Shown: piece by piece, positions 10,520-19,836 of the stretch
Layout: every line of letters starts with the position of its first letter
Numbering within the stretch: the first letter of the stretch is position 1
Assembly (NCBI RefSeq): GCF_001651865.1
Contig: NZ_LPUX01000053.1
Location: forward strand, 1,351,366 to 1,415,365
Length of the DNA: 64,000 nt
Reading direction: 5' to 3'
Origin: Sinorhizobium glycinis
Lineage (GTDB): Bacteria > Pseudomonadota > Alphaproteobacteria > Rhizobiales > Rhizobiaceae
The notes under the pieces: generated by a model
What the model was told of the DNA's origin: nothing
What the model saw: only the letters and a program-made list of their open reading frames with translations
Database searches by the model: none
Made by a program: the position numbers and the translations under genes

Positions 10520-11512
10520 CTAGACGAGAGCGGCCTGGCGGGCAGCGTCGGCGAGCGAGACCATCGGCCGCGGGCCGATCTGGCCGATGACGATGCCAGC
10601 CGCCATGTTGCCGAGCTTGCTGCAGTCTTCCAGCGAACGGCCGGCCGTATAGCCGTAGAGGAAGCCGGCCGCATAGAGGTCGCCCGCGCCGGTCGTATCG
10701 ACCACCTGCTCGACCGCGCTCGCCCGGACGCGCACCCGTTCCTCGCCGCGCACGACGATCGAACCCTCTTCGCTGAGCGTCACGGCGGCGAGCTTGCAGT
10801 CCTTGGCGAGCGTCTCGAGCGCGAGTTCGAAATCCTCCGTCTCGTAAAGTGCCAGTGCCTCCTGCCTGTTGGCGAAAACGATGTCGACGGTGCCCGAGCG
10901 CATCAGGTCGAGAAACTCGTCCCGGTAGCGATGCACGCAGAAACTGTCCGAGAGCGTCATCGCCGTCTCGCGGCCATGGGCATGGGCGATTCGCGCCGCC
11001 TCGCGGATGGCGTCCTTGGCGCGCGGCGGATCCCAGAGATAGCCTTCGAAATAGGTGACCGTGGATTGGGCGACGACATCGGCCTCAACATCCTCCGGGC
11101 CGAGCTCGACGCAGGCGCCGAGATAGGTGTTCATCGAGCGCTCGCCATCCTCGGTGACGAAGATCATCGATCTCGCCGTCGGCGGCAGGCTCTCGAGCGG
11201 CGTGGTCTGGAAGTGGACGCCCTGGGCGCGGATGTCGTGCGTGAATATCTGGCCGAGCTGGTCGTTGGCGATCTTGCCGAAATAGGCCGCCCGCCCGCCG
11301 AGGCTCGCCACACCCGCGGCGGTGTTGCCGGCGCTCCCGCCGGAGGCTTCGACGGCCGGACCCATGCGCGAATAGAGAAGCTCCGCCCGCTCCGCATCGA
11401 TGAGGTTCATCGCGCCCTTGATGATGCCGTTGTGCACGAGAAAGCTGTCATCGCAGCGCGCAATGATATCGACGATCGCATTGCCGATCGTCAGTACATC
11501 GAATTTCGTCAT
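10520..11512 (-). CDS. PfkB-family kinase, probable adenosine kinase
   Basis: A 330-residue ribokinase-fold sugar kinase most like the adenosine kinases annotated in rhizobia. The N terminus TKFDVLTIGNAIVDIIA, the substrate-binding SGGSAGNTAAGVASLGG and the catalytic motif DTTGAGDLYAAGFLYGYT (Asp as general base) are present, followed by NMAAGIVIGQIGPRP. It would phosphorylate adenosine to AMP at the expense of ATP, complementing the nucleoside salvage genes at 45-51 kb. The start at 11512 precedes the first strand; the upstream open frame lacks kinase-like sequence. Sugar specificity is inferred. Confidence 0.85.
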   Translation of the reverse strand: MTKFDVLTIGNAIVDIIARCDDSFLVHNGIIKGAMNLIDAERAELLYSRMGPAVEASGGSAGNTAAGVASLGGRAAYFGKIANDQLGQIFTHDIRAQGVHFQTTPLESLPPTARSMIFVTEDGERSMNTYLGACVELGPEDVEADVVAQSTVTYFEGYLWDPPRAKDAIREAARIAHAHGRETAMTLSDSFCVHRYRDEFLDLMRSGTVDIVFANRQEALALYETEDFELALETLAKDCKLAAVTLSEEGSIVVRGEERVRVRASAVEQVVDTTGAGDLYAAGFLYGYTAGRSLEDCSKLGNMAAGIVIGQIGPRPMVSLADAARQAALV

Positions 11513-11636
11513 GAGCTCCGTCCGGTTTCCTGAATGGCCGGTGTTCGTTAATAGCGGTTTTCCGGCCATTTGGAAGTCACAACAGCGACGTTCGGGACGC
11601 ATAAGGTCGCCGTAGCATCCTGCGCAACGCCGGCGA

Positions 11637-12062
11637 TCACGCCGGCAGCACTCTTTCGTCATAGGCGTCGACGAATTCGGCGTTGGGCGGGATCGGTTTG
11701 ATGACATCGATCATCACGCCGTTGGGATCGGCGGTGATGAAATGGCGCTGGCCGAAGTCTTCGTCACAAAGTGCCTTGAGAATCGGAAGCCCGGCATCTC
11801 GCATCTCGGCATAGAGCCCATCGGGATCTTCGACCTCGAAATTCAAGAGCACCCCCTGGACGGGAACCCGGTGCTGCTCCGGCACGGTCTCGTGACGGTA
11901 GTCGAGAACGGCAATCGTCACGTGCTCGTCTTCGGTCGATTGCAGATGCATGTACCAGTCGCTGGCGAAAAGCGCCTCGAAGCGAAAATGCTTCACGTAG
12001 AAGTCGGCGGTCGCCCGCACATCGGCCGTCATGATCACCGGATAGTAGCTCGTCGATTTCAT
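11637..12062 (-). CDS. VOC superfamily (glyoxalase/bleomycin resistance-like) protein
   Basis: A 141-residue single-module vicinal oxygen chelate protein. The fold is recognised from the [20 protein letters not shown] opening, the central [14 protein letters not shown] region and [20 protein letters not shown] followed by [14 protein letters not shown]. Substrate unknown; members include lyases, dioxygenases and drug-binding proteins. The start ATG at 12062 has a strong GGAGG ribosome binding site. It is divergent from a TetR regulator with palindromic operators between the two, so it is the likely target of that repressor. A metal site cannot be assigned with certainty. Confidence 0.85.
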   Translation of the reverse strand: MKSTSYYPVIMTADVRATADFYVKHFRFEALFASDWYMHLQSTEDEHVTIAVLDYRHETVPEQHRVPVQGVLLNFEVEDPDGLYAEMRDAGLPILKALCDEDFGQRHFITADPNGVMIDVIKPIPPNAEFVDAYDERVLPA

Positions 12063-12086
12063 GCTTTTCCTCCATCGATCATTAAC

Positions 12087-12130
12087 ATACAATCTGTTTG
12101 TATCTCAGTATAAACATACAGGCTGTATGT
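12087..12130. promoter_or_regulatory. Two palindromic operators between the VOC gene and the TetR gene
   Basis: ACATACAG-G-CTGTATGT (12114-12130) is a perfect 8+1+8 palindrome that ends immediately before the tetR start codon. A second, looser one, ATACAA-N5-TTGTAT (12087-12103), lies closer to the VOC gene. They share the ATACA/TGTAT half-site. This is the classic arrangement for a TetR-type repressor controlling itself and a divergent target. Confidence 0.75.
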
Positions 12131-12727
12131 ATGCAACAAGAGGAAAAGCCCCGACGCTCGAATCGCGAGCGCTCAGACACGACCCGCGCCGCCATCATCG
12201 ACGCCGCGCGCGAACTCTTCGTCGCCAAAGGCTATGCGGACACGACAACGCCGGACATCGTCGCCGCGGCAGGGCTGACCCGCGGCGCCCTCTACCACCA
12301 TTTCGAGGACAAGAAGGCGCTGTTTCGCGCCGTCGTCGAACGGGAGGCAGGAGAGGTCGCCGAAGCCATCGAACGCTCCGACGATGGGCAGGGCTCGCCG
12401 CGAGACGTGCTGCTCAAAGGCGCTTCGGCCTATTTCGATGCCGTGACAGCACCAGGGCGCGTGCGCCTGTTGCTGCTCGATGGCCCTGCTGTCCTTGGCG
12501 TGGCGGAGATGGCGGCCATCGACGCGGCGTATGGCGGGCAGACGTTGCAGGAGGGGCTCGCGGCAGCCATGCCGCCGGGGCACCTCGACGGAAATGGGCT
12601 TGCGGCGATGGCCGTGCTGCTATCGGCCGCCTTCGACCGGGCGGCGCTCGAAATCGACACCGGCGCGGCGCGAGAGGCCTATGTCAACGCCATCGGGCGG
12701 CTGATCGGCGGATTGATCGGCCGGTGA
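12131..12727 (+). CDS. TetR/AcrR family transcriptional regulator
   Basis: A 198-residue repressor. The N-terminal helix-turn-helix reads TRAAIIDAARELFVAKGY...TTPDIVAAAGLTRGALYHHFEDKKALFRAVV, a textbook TetR domain (about residues 15-62). The rest is the helical ligand-binding and dimerisation domain. It is divergent from the VOC gene and most likely represses both genes through the palindromes at 12087-12130. The ATG at 12131 has no visible ribosome binding site and directly abuts an operator, so the message may be leaderless or start at a non-ATG codon upstream (TTG at 12098 is in frame). Inducer unknown. Confidence 0.9.
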   Translation: MQQEEKPRRSNRERSDTTRAAIIDAARELFVAKGYADTTTPDIVAAAGLTRGALYHHFEDKKALFRAVVEREAGEVAEAIERSDDGQGSPRDVLLKGASAYFDAVTAPGRVRLLLLDGPAVLGVAEMAAIDAAYGGQTLQEGLAAAMPPGHLDGNGLAAMAVLLSAAFDRAALEIDTGAAREAYVNAIGRLIGGLIGR

Positions 12728-12741
12728 AGGTCGAACAGCCG

Positions 12742-13518
12742 TCAGCCGGCGACGGGGATGACCTGAGGCGGCAACTCGACGAGCGGCGCTGGGATGTCGC
12801 AACTCTTTTCGGGCGATTTGCAGATGTCGGCGATGATGCACCGCTCGCATTCCGGCCGGCGCGCCTTGCACACGTAGCGACCGTGCAGAATCAGCCAATG
12901 ATGGGCGTGATAGAGATATTTCTCCGGGATGACCCGCATCAGATTGGCCTCGACCTCGTCGGGCGTTTTGCCGGGTGCCAGCCGGATGCGGTTGGCGATG
13001 CGGAAAAGATGCGTGTCGACGGCGATCGTCCGCTGGCCGAAGGCCATCTGCAGCACCACATTGGCGGTCTTGCGGCCGACGCCCGGCAGGACCATCAGTT
13101 CCTCGCGCGTCCTCGGCACCTCGCCGCCGAAGTCGGCAATCAGCTTTTCACTGAGCGCGATGACGTTCTTTGCCTTGTTGCGGTAAAGACCGATCGTCTT
13201 GATGTAGTCGCGAAGCTTCCCTTCGCCGAGAGCCAGCATCTTTTGCGGCGTGTCGGCGACCGCAAAAAGCGGACGCGTCGCCTTGTTGACGCCGGCATCG
13301 GTCGCCTGCGCCGACAGAGCCACCGCCACCAGCAGGGTGAAGGCGTTGACATGTTCGAGCTCGCCCTTCGGCTCCGGCCGCTGGACCGAGAAACGGCGAA
13401 AAATCTCCTCGACTTCCGCCTTGCTGTAGACACTGCGCTGCCGCGTTGTTCGGCGGGCGGCCGTTGCCGCTCTCGGTTTCGCGGATCCCGGCGACGATTT
13501 GAGCTTCACGTTTTTCAT
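12742..13518 (-). CDS. nth: Endonuclease III (DNA glycosylase/AP lyase)
   Basis: A 258-residue base-excision repair enzyme removing oxidised pyrimidines and cleaving abasic sites. The helix-hairpin-helix LPGVGRKTANVVL contains the catalytic Lys. AVDTHLFRIANR carries the catalytic Asp. The C terminus has the [4Fe-4S] cluster ligands with spacing C-x6-C-x2-C-x5-C (CKARRPECERCIIADIC). The N-terminal 30 residues are basic and lie before the conserved core. The start at 13518 is chosen because it begins the basic tail; an upstream extension of 18 residues is possible. It is divergent from the DUF2244 gene with only 22 bases between the starts. Confidence 0.95.
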   Translation of the reverse strand: MKNVKLKSSPGSAKPRAATAARRTTRQRSVYSKAEVEEIFRRFSVQRPEPKGELEHVNAFTLLVAVALSAQATDAGVNKATRPLFAVADTPQKMLALGEGKLRDYIKTIGLYRNKAKNVIALSEKLIADFGGEVPRTREELMVLPGVGRKTANVVLQMAFGQRTIAVDTHLFRIANRIRLAPGKTPDEVEANLMRVIPEKYLYHAHHWLILHGRYVCKARRPECERCIIADICKSPEKSCDIPAPLVELPPQVIPVAG

Positions 13519-13540
13519 GCTGCATCTATAGTCATTGGTT

Positions 13541-14038
13541 ATGATCGAAGGCAACGCCGAGACAAGCATCAACGACGAGCCGATCTTCGCGGCCGAACTG
13601 ACGCCCTACCGTTCGCTCGGCTGGAGGGGGTTCAAGATCCTGCTGATGATCGCCGGCGCCATGAGCTTCTTGCATGTCCTGGTGTTCCTCGTCATCGGCG
13701 CCTGGCCGATCGTGTTTTTCTTCGGCTTCGATTTCGCGCTGCTCTTCGGGGCCTTCTGGTTCAACTACCATTCGGCGCGCGTCCGGGAGGAGGTCAGCGT
13801 CTCGCGGACCGACGTGTCGGTGAAGAAGTTCGCGCCGTCGGGCCGCATGACCGAACATCGCTTCAACCCGTTCTGGGCGCGCTTCAGCATCAAGCGCCAC
13901 CAGGAGATCGGAATCGTCTCGATGAGGATCAGCGGCGGCGGCCGGCAGACGGATATCGGTTCGTTTCTCAACCGCGACGATCGCGAAACCTTCGCCCTCG
14001 CCTTCTCCCGCGCGCTCGCCACGGCCAGGGCGCGCTAG
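13541..14038 (+). CDS. DUF2244 family membrane protein
   Basis: A 165-residue protein with two closely spaced transmembrane helices (about residues 28-73, GFKILLMIAGAMSFLHVLVF and IVFFFGFDFALLFGAFWFNY) and a C-terminal cytoplasmic domain with SVSRTDVSVKK and GRQTDIGSFLNRDDRETFA. The pattern matches DUF2244, a family often found near cytochrome oxidase or nth genes in alphaproteobacteria. Function unknown. It is divergent from nth, and the start codons are so close that the promoters must overlap the neighbouring coding regions. Confidence 0.85.
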   Translation: MIEGNAETSINDEPIFAAELTPYRSLGWRGFKILLMIAGAMSFLHVLVFLVIGAWPIVFFFGFDFALLFGAFWFNYHSARVREEVSVSRTDVSVKKFAPSGRMTEHRFNPFWARFSIKRHQEIGIVSMRISGGGRQTDIGSFLNRDDRETFALAFSRALATARAR

Positions 14039-14089
14039 AGGGTCCTGCTTTCAGGAGGAATCACTGAAGGCAGAAAGATGCTCTGGATT

Positions 14090-14242
14090 CAAAGTTCTAC
14101 TGCATGTCTTCTTAAATCGACCTCGATTTAAGGACAAAGACATGCAGCAGTTCAAAGTGCTACAGCGACCTTTGCGCGTCTGATAAGACGCGCGGCGCTG
14201 TAGAGCGTCCTTTGCGCGTTCAAGTGAAAGCGCGGCGCTCTA
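14090..14242 (+). repeat. Family B intergenic palindromic repeat, longest copy
   Basis: Contains the hairpin CATGTCTT...CTTAAATCGACCTCGATTTAAG...GACATG and then CAGTTCAAAGTGCTACAGCG with GCGCGTCTGATAAGACGCGC and GGCGCTGTAGAG. A second partial unit, CGTCCTTTGCGCG...CGCGGCGCTCTAG, follows. It fills most of the gap between the DUF2244 and methyltransferase genes. Confidence 0.75.
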
Positions 14243-14307
14243 GTCAAGAATCGGGTGGTTATCCGGTCCCCCGCATGGTTTCCTGCGGCAATGACAGGAG
14301 ATGATCC

Positions 14308-15180
14308 ATGAACGTCGTGACAAGCATTCCCACTGACATCACCCCGGACGGTACCGATTACGACACGGTGAGGCATGTCATCGAGATGCTGACGGAGGAC
14401 TACCGCGACCAGCCGTCGCTCGAAGCGATCGCCCGGCGGCTGCGCCAGTCGCCGACGCAGCTCCAGAAGGTCTTCACCCGCTGGGCCGGACTTTCGCCGA
14501 AGGCCTTCCTGCAGGCGGTCACGCTCGACCATGCCAAGCGGCTCCTTCGCCAGGGGGACATGCCGCTGCTCGAGACCAGCATCGAGGTCGGGCTCTCCGG
14601 CCCGGGGCGGCTGCACGACCTCTTCGTCACCCATGAGGCGATGTCGCCCGGCGAGTGGAAGGCGCGCGGCGCCGGCCTGACGATCCGCTACGGCTTTCAC
14701 CCCTCCCCCTTCGGCACGGCGCTGGTGATGGTGACCGACCGCGGCCTCGCCGGCCTTGCCTTTGCCGATGCGGGCGAGGAGCGGGCGAGCTTCGAGGACA
14801 TGGCCCGCCGCTGGCCGAATGCCACCTACGTCGAGGACAGCGCGGCAACGGCACGATACGCCGCACGCATCTTCAACCCGGAGCGCTGGTGCGCCGACGA
14901 GCCGCTCAACATCGTGCTGATCGGCTCGGATTTCCAGATCCGGGTCTGGCAGGCGCTTTTGAACATCCCGCTCGGCAAGGCGACGACCTATTCGAGGATC
15001 GCCGGCGAAATCGGCCAGCCCACCGCATCGCGCGCCGTCGGCGCGGCGGTCGGGCGCAACCCGATCTCCTTCGTCGTGCCCTGCCACCGGGCGCTCGGCA
15101 AGGGCGGCGAGCTCACCGGCTATCACTGGGGGCTGACGCGAAAGCGGGCGATTCTCGGCTGGGAAGCGGGGAAGGCGTGA
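14308..15180 (+). CDS. Ada-like regulator/methylated-DNA-protein-cysteine methyltransferase
   Basis: A 290-residue fusion of an AraC-type helix-turn-helix (about residues 25-105: LEAIARRLRQSPTQLQKVFT and LDHAKRLL) with an O6-alkylguanine-DNA alkyltransferase domain. The acceptor cysteine lies in FVVPCHRALG, and the wing is GKATTYSRIAGEIGQP. The N-terminal zinc/phosphotriester domain of E. coli Ada, which senses methyl damage through a Cys cluster, is absent. It can therefore repair O6-methylguanine in a suicide reaction, but activation by phosphotriester repair is not expected. How the AraC-like part is used is unclear. Confidence 0.9.
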   Translation: MNVVTSIPTDITPDGTDYDTVRHVIEMLTEDYRDQPSLEAIARRLRQSPTQLQKVFTRWAGLSPKAFLQAVTLDHAKRLLRQGDMPLLETSIEVGLSGPGRLHDLFVTHEAMSPGEWKARGAGLTIRYGFHPSPFGTALVMVTDRGLAGLAFADAGEERASFEDMARRWPNATYVEDSAATARYAARIFNPERWCADEPLNIVLIGSDFQIRVWQALLNIPLGKATTYSRIAGEIGQPTASRAVGAAVGRNPISFVVPCHRALGKGGELTGYHWGLTRKRAILGWEAGKA

Positions 15181-15208
15181 GATCGTAAGCACTGCGCGGA
15201 TTGGATTG

Positions 15209-15319
15209 CCCCTCATCCGCCTGCCGGCACCTTCTCCCCGCAGGCGGGGCGAAGGGACTTGCCGCGCCGCCTCGGTCCCCTCTCCCCGTCAGAACGGGGA
15301 GAGGGCTAGGGTGAGGGGC
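15209..15319. repeat. Family A intergenic repeat
   Basis: CCCCTCATCCGCCTGCCGGC through GGGTGAGGGGC, in the same orientation as the copy at 10383. The second hairpin reads CTCTCCCCGTCAGAACGGGGAGAG. Located between convergent genes. Confidence 0.75.
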
Positions 15320-15354
15320 ATCGCCGCTGAGGCATCCCTCAACGCAGCAAAAGA

Positions 15355-15990
15355 TTAGTGCGCGGCCGACATGTCGCCGAGCACTTCCTTGGAAGCAACC
15401 GTCGAGTCCGCCTTCAGCTTGTAAACCATCGGAACGCCGGTCGCGAGGTTGAGGTTCAGCACCTGCTCCTTGGTCAAGCGGTCGAGCACCATGACCAGCG
15501 AGCGCAGCGAATTGCCGTGGGCGGCGACCAGCAGCTTCTCTCCGGCCAACACACGCGGCAGGATCTCGGTCAGGTAATAGGGCCAGACGCGCGCACCGGT
15601 ATCGCGCAGGCTTTCGCCGCCGGGCGGCGGCACGTCATAGGAGCGGCGCCAGATGTGGACCTGCTCCTCGCCCCATTTGGCGCGCGCATCGTCCTTGTTG
15701 AGGCCGGAGAGATCGCCGTAGTCGCGCTCGTTGAGCGCCTGGTCGCGGATCGTTTCGAGCGAGGACTGGCCGACGGCGTCGAGCACCATCTGGCAGGTGC
15801 GCTGGGCGCGGACGAGATCGGAGGTAAAGGCGACGTCGAACTTGATGCCGTATTCGGCGAGCGCCTTGCCGCCCGCCTTCGCCTCCTCGACGCCGAGCTC
15901 GGTCAGGTCCGGGTCGCGCCAGCCGGTGAAAAGGTTCTTCAGGTTCCATTCGCTCTGGCCGTGACGGACGAGGACGAGGGTGCCGCTCAT
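15355..15990 (-). CDS. gpmA: 2,3-bisphosphoglycerate-dependent phosphoglycerate mutase
   Basis: A 211-residue cofactor-dependent mutase interconverting 3- and 2-phosphoglycerate in glycolysis and gluconeogenesis. The phosphohistidine motif [10 protein letters not shown] is at the N terminus, followed by [39 protein letters not shown] and the second His in [11 protein letters not shown]. It is shorter than the E. coli enzyme (about 250), as is common in alphaproteobacteria. The start at 15990 follows a weak AGGAAATC site. It is the last gene of a reverse-strand run ABC exporter-dapB-gpmA with 29 bases to dapB. Confidence 0.95.
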   Translation of the reverse strand: MSGTLVLVRHGQSEWNLKNLFTGWRDPDLTELGVEEAKAGGKALAEYGIKFDVAFTSDLVRAQRTCQMVLDAVGQSSLETIRDQALNERDYGDLSGLNKDDARAKWGEEQVHIWRRSYDVPPPGGESLRDTGARVWPYYLTEILPRVLAGEKLLVAAHGNSLRSLVMVLDRLTKEQVLNLNLATGVPMVYKLKADSTVASKEVLGDMSAAH

Positions 15991-16019
15991 TTCGATTTCC
16001 TCTTTGAGAGATTGACGTG

Positions 16020-16838
16020 TCAGTTGAGCCCGAGAACATCGAGCATGGAATAGAAGCCGGGCTTCTGGCTGCGGCCCCAAAGGGCCGCCGCGACGGCGCC
16101 GCGCGCGAAGATCGAGCGATCCGTGGCGCTGTGCGAAAGCGTCACCGTTTCACCCTCGCCCGCAAGAATCACCGAGTGCTCGCCGACGACCGAGCCGCCG
16201 CGTAGCGTCGCGAAGCCGATCGTCCCTTGCGGCCGCGGGCCGGTATGGCCGTCGCGCACCTTGACGGCATGCTCCGCAAGACCGATGCGGCGTCCCTTCG
16301 CCGCCGCCTCGCCGAGCAGGAGCGCCGTGCCCGAGGGCGCATCGACCTTGTGCTTGTGGTGCATTTCGAGGATCTCGATGTCCCAATCGGCCGGCGATAA
16401 TGCGCGCGCCGCCGTCTCCGTGAGCACGCCCAAAAGATTGACGCCGAGGCTCATATTGCCCGACTTTACGACACGGGCATGGCGCGCGGCGGCGCGGATC
16501 TTCGCCTCGTCGTCCGCCGAGCATCCGGTGGTGCCGATGACATGGACGATGCGCGCCTGGGCCGCGAGACCGGCGAACTCGACGGTTGCCGCCGGCGCGG
16601 TGAAGTCGAGCACTCCCTCCGCCTCGACGAAGGCTTCGAGCGGCTTGTCGGTGACGGGGATGCCGATCGGCCCGAGGCCGGCGAGCTCGCCCGCGTCCCG
16701 GCCGATAAAGGGCGAATTCGAGCGTTCGATCGCGGCATGCAGGCGGACGCCGGCCGTCGCGTGAACGATCCGGATCAGTGTCTGGCCCATTCGACCGGCC
16801 GCGCCGACCACCACGAGCTTCATGTCCGTTTCGCTCAT
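16020..16838 (-). CDS. dapB: 4-hydroxy-tetrahydrodipicolinate reductase
   Basis: A 272-residue NAD(P)H-dependent reductase of the diaminopimelate/lysine pathway. The nucleotide-binding loop is [28 protein letters not shown] and the catalytic [21 protein letters not shown] with the His-His-Lys cluster are intact. Normal length. It is preceded by the ABC exporter (18-base gap) and followed by gpmA, so the three are probably co-transcribed. An alternative start five residues downstream (MKLVVVG) is possible. Confidence 0.96.
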   Translation of the reverse strand: MSETDMKLVVVGAAGRMGQTLIRIVHATAGVRLHAAIERSNSPFIGRDAGELAGLGPIGIPVTDKPLEAFVEAEGVLDFTAPAATVEFAGLAAQARIVHVIGTTGCSADDEAKIRAAARHARVVKSGNMSLGVNLLGVLTETAARALSPADWDIEILEMHHKHKVDAPSGTALLLGEAAAKGRRIGLAEHAVKVRDGHTGPRPQGTIGFATLRGGSVVGEHSVILAGEGETVTLSHSATDRSIFARGAVAAALWGRSQKPGFYSMLDVLGLN

Positions 16839-16856
16839 CGCCAGATTTCCTCGCGT

Positions 16857-18662
16857 CTATAGGATTTTCGCTTCTTCGGGCAGGTCTGCGCTGCTGCCCT
16901 GCAGATTGTGGAGGCGAGCGTAGAGACCCTCCGGCCGCCGCGCAAGCTCCTCATGCGACCCCTCCTCGACCACCTTGCCGTCCTTCATCACGACGATCTT
17001 GTCGGCATTGACGACGGTCGAGAGGCGGTGGGCGATGACGATGACGGTGCGCCCGCTCATCGCCTGTTCGAGCGCCTTCTGCACGGCAGCCTCGGACTCG
17101 GTGTCGAGCGCCGAGGTCGCCTCGTCGAGAAGCAGGATCGGTGCATTGCGGACCAGCGCGCGGGCGATCGACAGGCGCTGCCGCTGTCCGCCGGAGAGTG
17201 TCACCCCATGCTCGCCGACGGGCGTGTCGTAGCCCTGCGGCTGCGCCAGGATGAAGTCGTGCGCATAGGCAAGCCTTGCGGCCTCCTCGACTTCCTGGTC
17301 CGTGGCGTCGGGGCGGCCGTAGCGAATATTGTCGCGTATCGAGCCTTCGAAGAGATAGGGCTGCTGCGAGACATAGGCGAGGCCGTTGCGCAGCGACTGC
17401 TTGGTAACGCCGGCGATGTTCTGGCCGTCAATCAGGATCTCGCCAGACTGCGGATCGTAGAAGCGCGGGATGAGGCTGATGATGGTCGACTTGCCGGCGC
17501 CGGAGGGGCCGACGAGCGCCGTCGTCTTGCCGCCCTCGGCGCGAAAGCTCACCCCCCTCAGGATCTCGTCGCCATTGGCATAGGAAAAGCGCACATCGCG
17601 CAGTTCGACCGTCGCCCCGCCGAGCTTGAGCTCGGTCGCATCGGGGCGATCGCGCTGATGCGGAATCGTATCGAGGATCTCGTAGATCATGCGGGCATTG
17701 ACGGCGGCGCGCTCCATCGACACCTGCAGCCGCGCCAGGCGCCGCGCCGGATCATAGGCCATCAGCAGCGCCGTGACGAAGGCGAAGAAGGCCCCTGGCG
17801 GCACGTTGCCGTAGATCGTCCGGAAGGCGGCATAAGCAAGCACGCTGGAGATCGCGAGGCCCGCGAAGGTTTCCGTCATCGGTGCGGTGCGCTCGCTCAA
17901 CCGCGCGATGCGGTTTGCGCGATTCTCGGCCCGATCGATGATCGTCTCGACCTTGCGGCGGAGCTCGTTCTCCATCGTGAAGGCCTTGATGATGGTGACG
18001 CCCTGGATGGTTTCCTGCATCGCCCCGAGGACCCGGCTGTTGACCTCGATGGCCTCGCGCGTCGCCAGACGCAGACGCCTTGATATGTAGCGCAGGCCGA
18101 GGAACAGCGGCGGTGCGACGAAGAAGACGATCAGCGAGAGCAGCCAGTCCTTGCTGAACATGACGCCGATCAGACCGATCAGGGTCAGGAAGTCCCGGGC
18201 GATCGACGTGACCGTCATGTTGAGTACGTCACGTATGCCGCTGACATTCTGGCTGATCTTCGCCGCAAGCTGCGCCGAGCGATGCTCGTGGAAATAGCCG
18301 ACGCTGAGCGCCATGATATGCGAGTAGAGCCGGCGCTGGTAGCGCGCCACGATGTTGTTGCCGATCTTCGAGAGCGCCACGGCCTGCCCGTAGGTCGCAA
18401 GGCCCCGCAGCACGAAAGCCGCGAAAATGGCGGCGCAGATCACGAGGACGATATCCGCCCGCCGGTTGGCGAAGGCTTCGTTGACGACCGTTTCCATGAT
18501 CCAGGCGGTGAAGCCGGTCGTTGCCGCCACAACGATCAGGCAGGAAATGGCGAAGGCATAACCCCGGATGTGGTCGCGACCGTTCTCGGCGATGACGCGC
18601 CGCAGGATTCCGGTGATCGTCTCGGAATCGATCGCGCGCTGTTTTCTGTTCGTGGCGTTCAA
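16857..18662 (-). CDS. ABC transporter, fused permease and ATPase (MsbA-like exporter)
   Basis: A 601-residue half-transporter with an N-terminal six-helix membrane domain (about residues 35-330) and a C-terminal ATPase. Walker A is LVGPSGAGKSTIISLIPRFYD, the signature is [21 protein letters not shown], Walker B is ILLLDEATSALD, and the switch His is in IVIAHRLSTV. It would work as a homodimer exporting a lipid, drug or peptide; lipid A/lipid flipping is the commonest annotation, but the substrate is not evident. The start appears to be TTG at 18662, with no good ATG before the first membrane helix. It heads the run with dapB and gpmA. Confidence 0.88.
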   Translation of the reverse strand: MNATNRKQRAIDSETITGILRRVIAENGRDHIRGYAFAISCLIVVAATTGFTAWIMETVVNEAFANRRADIVLVICAAIFAAFVLRGLATYGQAVALSKIGNNIVARYQRRLYSHIMALSVGYFHEHRSAQLAAKISQNVSGIRDVLNMTVTSIARDFLTLIGLIGVMFSKDWLLSLIVFFVAPPLFLGLRYISRRLRLATREAIEVNSRVLGAMQETIQGVTIIKAFTMENELRRKVETIIDRAENRANRIARLSERTAPMTETFAGLAISSVLAYAAFRTIYGNVPPGAFFAFVTALLMAYDPARRLARLQVSMERAAVNARMIYEILDTIPHQRDRPDATELKLGGATVELRDVRFSYANGDEILRGVSFRAEGGKTTALVGPSGAGKSTIISLIPRFYDPQSGEILIDGQNIAGVTKQSLRNGLAYVSQQPYLFEGSIRDNIRYGRPDATDQEVEEAARLAYAHDFILAQPQGYDTPVGEHGVTLSGGQRQRLSIARALVRNAPILLLDEATSALDTESEAAVQKALEQAMSGRTVIVIAHRLSTVVNADKIVVMKDGKVVEEGSHEELARRPEGLYARLHNLQGSSADLPEEAKIL

Positions 18663-18771
18663 GAAGCCCGTTTTCCCTGGCCAGCTGTGGCATGCCGCAC
18701 GTCGGCGCCACGTGTCGGGGGTCTATAGTGGTTTGAAGCTGCTTTGGCGAGTCTTTGCATCGGTCCGCCGC

Positions 18772-19791
18772 TCAGCTTCGCCAGCGCCGTCCCTCCATTG
18801 CAACACCGAAATCTCTCGGCGCGCGCGCGAAGGCGGCAAGCCCGGAAAGCGCCGCCATGGGATGGACGACCGCAAAAGTGGGAATCGTCCGCATCAGCGA
18901 CGAATGCGGCGCCTTGTCCTCGAAGGCGGCTCGGAATTCCGGTTTCATCAGCGCCGGCAATATCTTCTGCGAAATGCCGCCGGCCAGGAAGACGCCGCCA
19001 CGCGCCATGAAGATCAGCGCCATGTCGCCGGCAACGCGCCCGAGATAGGCGCAGAACAGCGATACGGTCTCGACTGCCGCCGGATCGTCACCGGAAAGCG
19101 CGCTGGTCGTCACCTCCGCCTGATCCTTGAGCGACGGCTCGAGACCATCGGCGGCACAGACGGCGCGGTAGAGATTCATGATGCCCCGGCCGCAGAGGAT
19201 CTGTTCGCCTGCCATGCGGCCCTCGATCGGCTCGAGGAACGGCCATATCCGGAAATCGCGCTCGCTGCGCGGGCCGATATCGACATGGCCGCCTTCGCCC
19301 GGAACGGGAATCCAGGTGTCCTGGGCAAAGACCAGGCCGGCGACGCCGAGCCCGGTGCCCGGTCCGAGCACCACGCGGGAACTTCGCGGCCGGACGCTGC
19401 CTCCGCCGATCTGCACGACATCCTTTTCGGCCGGTGCGGCAATGGCGAGCGCCTGCGCCTCGAAGTCGTTGATGACCAGCACGTCTTCCAGCCCGAGCCG
19501 CGCCAGCATGTCCTTCGGCCGGATCACCCAGCCGGCGTTGGTCAGGGGGATCTCGTCGCTCTTGATCGGACCCGCCACCGCGAGGATCGCCGAACGCGGT
19601 CTTTCGGAAATCTTGTCGAGAATGCTCTTCTGCAGCGCCTCCTCGATCGTCTCGAAGTCGCCCGTCTTGACCGGCGGAAGCTGCAGGGGCTCGGCTGACC
19701 GGTCGGCGAGCAATGCGAAGCGGGCGTTCGTACCGCCGATATCTCCGATCAAGATCGGAAAGGAGAAGCTCTGGTCACTCGCAGTCAACAT
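18772..19791 (-). CDS. glk: Glucokinase
   Basis: A 339-residue glucokinase of the bacterial Glk family, phosphorylating glucose to glucose 6-phosphate with ATP. The phosphate-binding [14 protein letters not shown] is near the N terminus. The glucose-binding [35 protein letters not shown] (with the catalytic region) and [11 protein letters not shown] follow in order. Normal length. It lies 45 bases downstream of mgsA on the same strand, so both may share a promoter. Confidence 0.95.
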   Translation of the reverse strand: MLTASDQSFSFPILIGDIGGTNARFALLADRSAEPLQLPPVKTGDFETIEEALQKSILDKISERPRSAILAVAGPIKSDEIPLTNAGWVIRPKDMLARLGLEDVLVINDFEAQALAIAAPAEKDVVQIGGGSVRPRSSRVVLGPGTGLGVAGLVFAQDTWIPVPGEGGHVDIGPRSERDFRIWPFLEPIEGRMAGEQILCGRGIMNLYRAVCAADGLEPSLKDQAEVTTSALSGDDPAAVETVSLFCAYLGRVAGDMALIFMARGGVFLAGGISQKILPALMKPEFRAAFEDKAPHSSLMRTIPTFAVVHPMAALSGLAAFARAPRDFGVAMEGRRWRS

Positions 19792-19836
19792 GGCAAGACC
19801 GTCCTCAATCGCGGCGTATAGTTCCGGGGATGTGTA

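Noticed and set aside
12728..14067. Forward open frame across nth
   Set aside because: Shadow of nth on the reverse strand; nth motifs and FeS ligands are complete.
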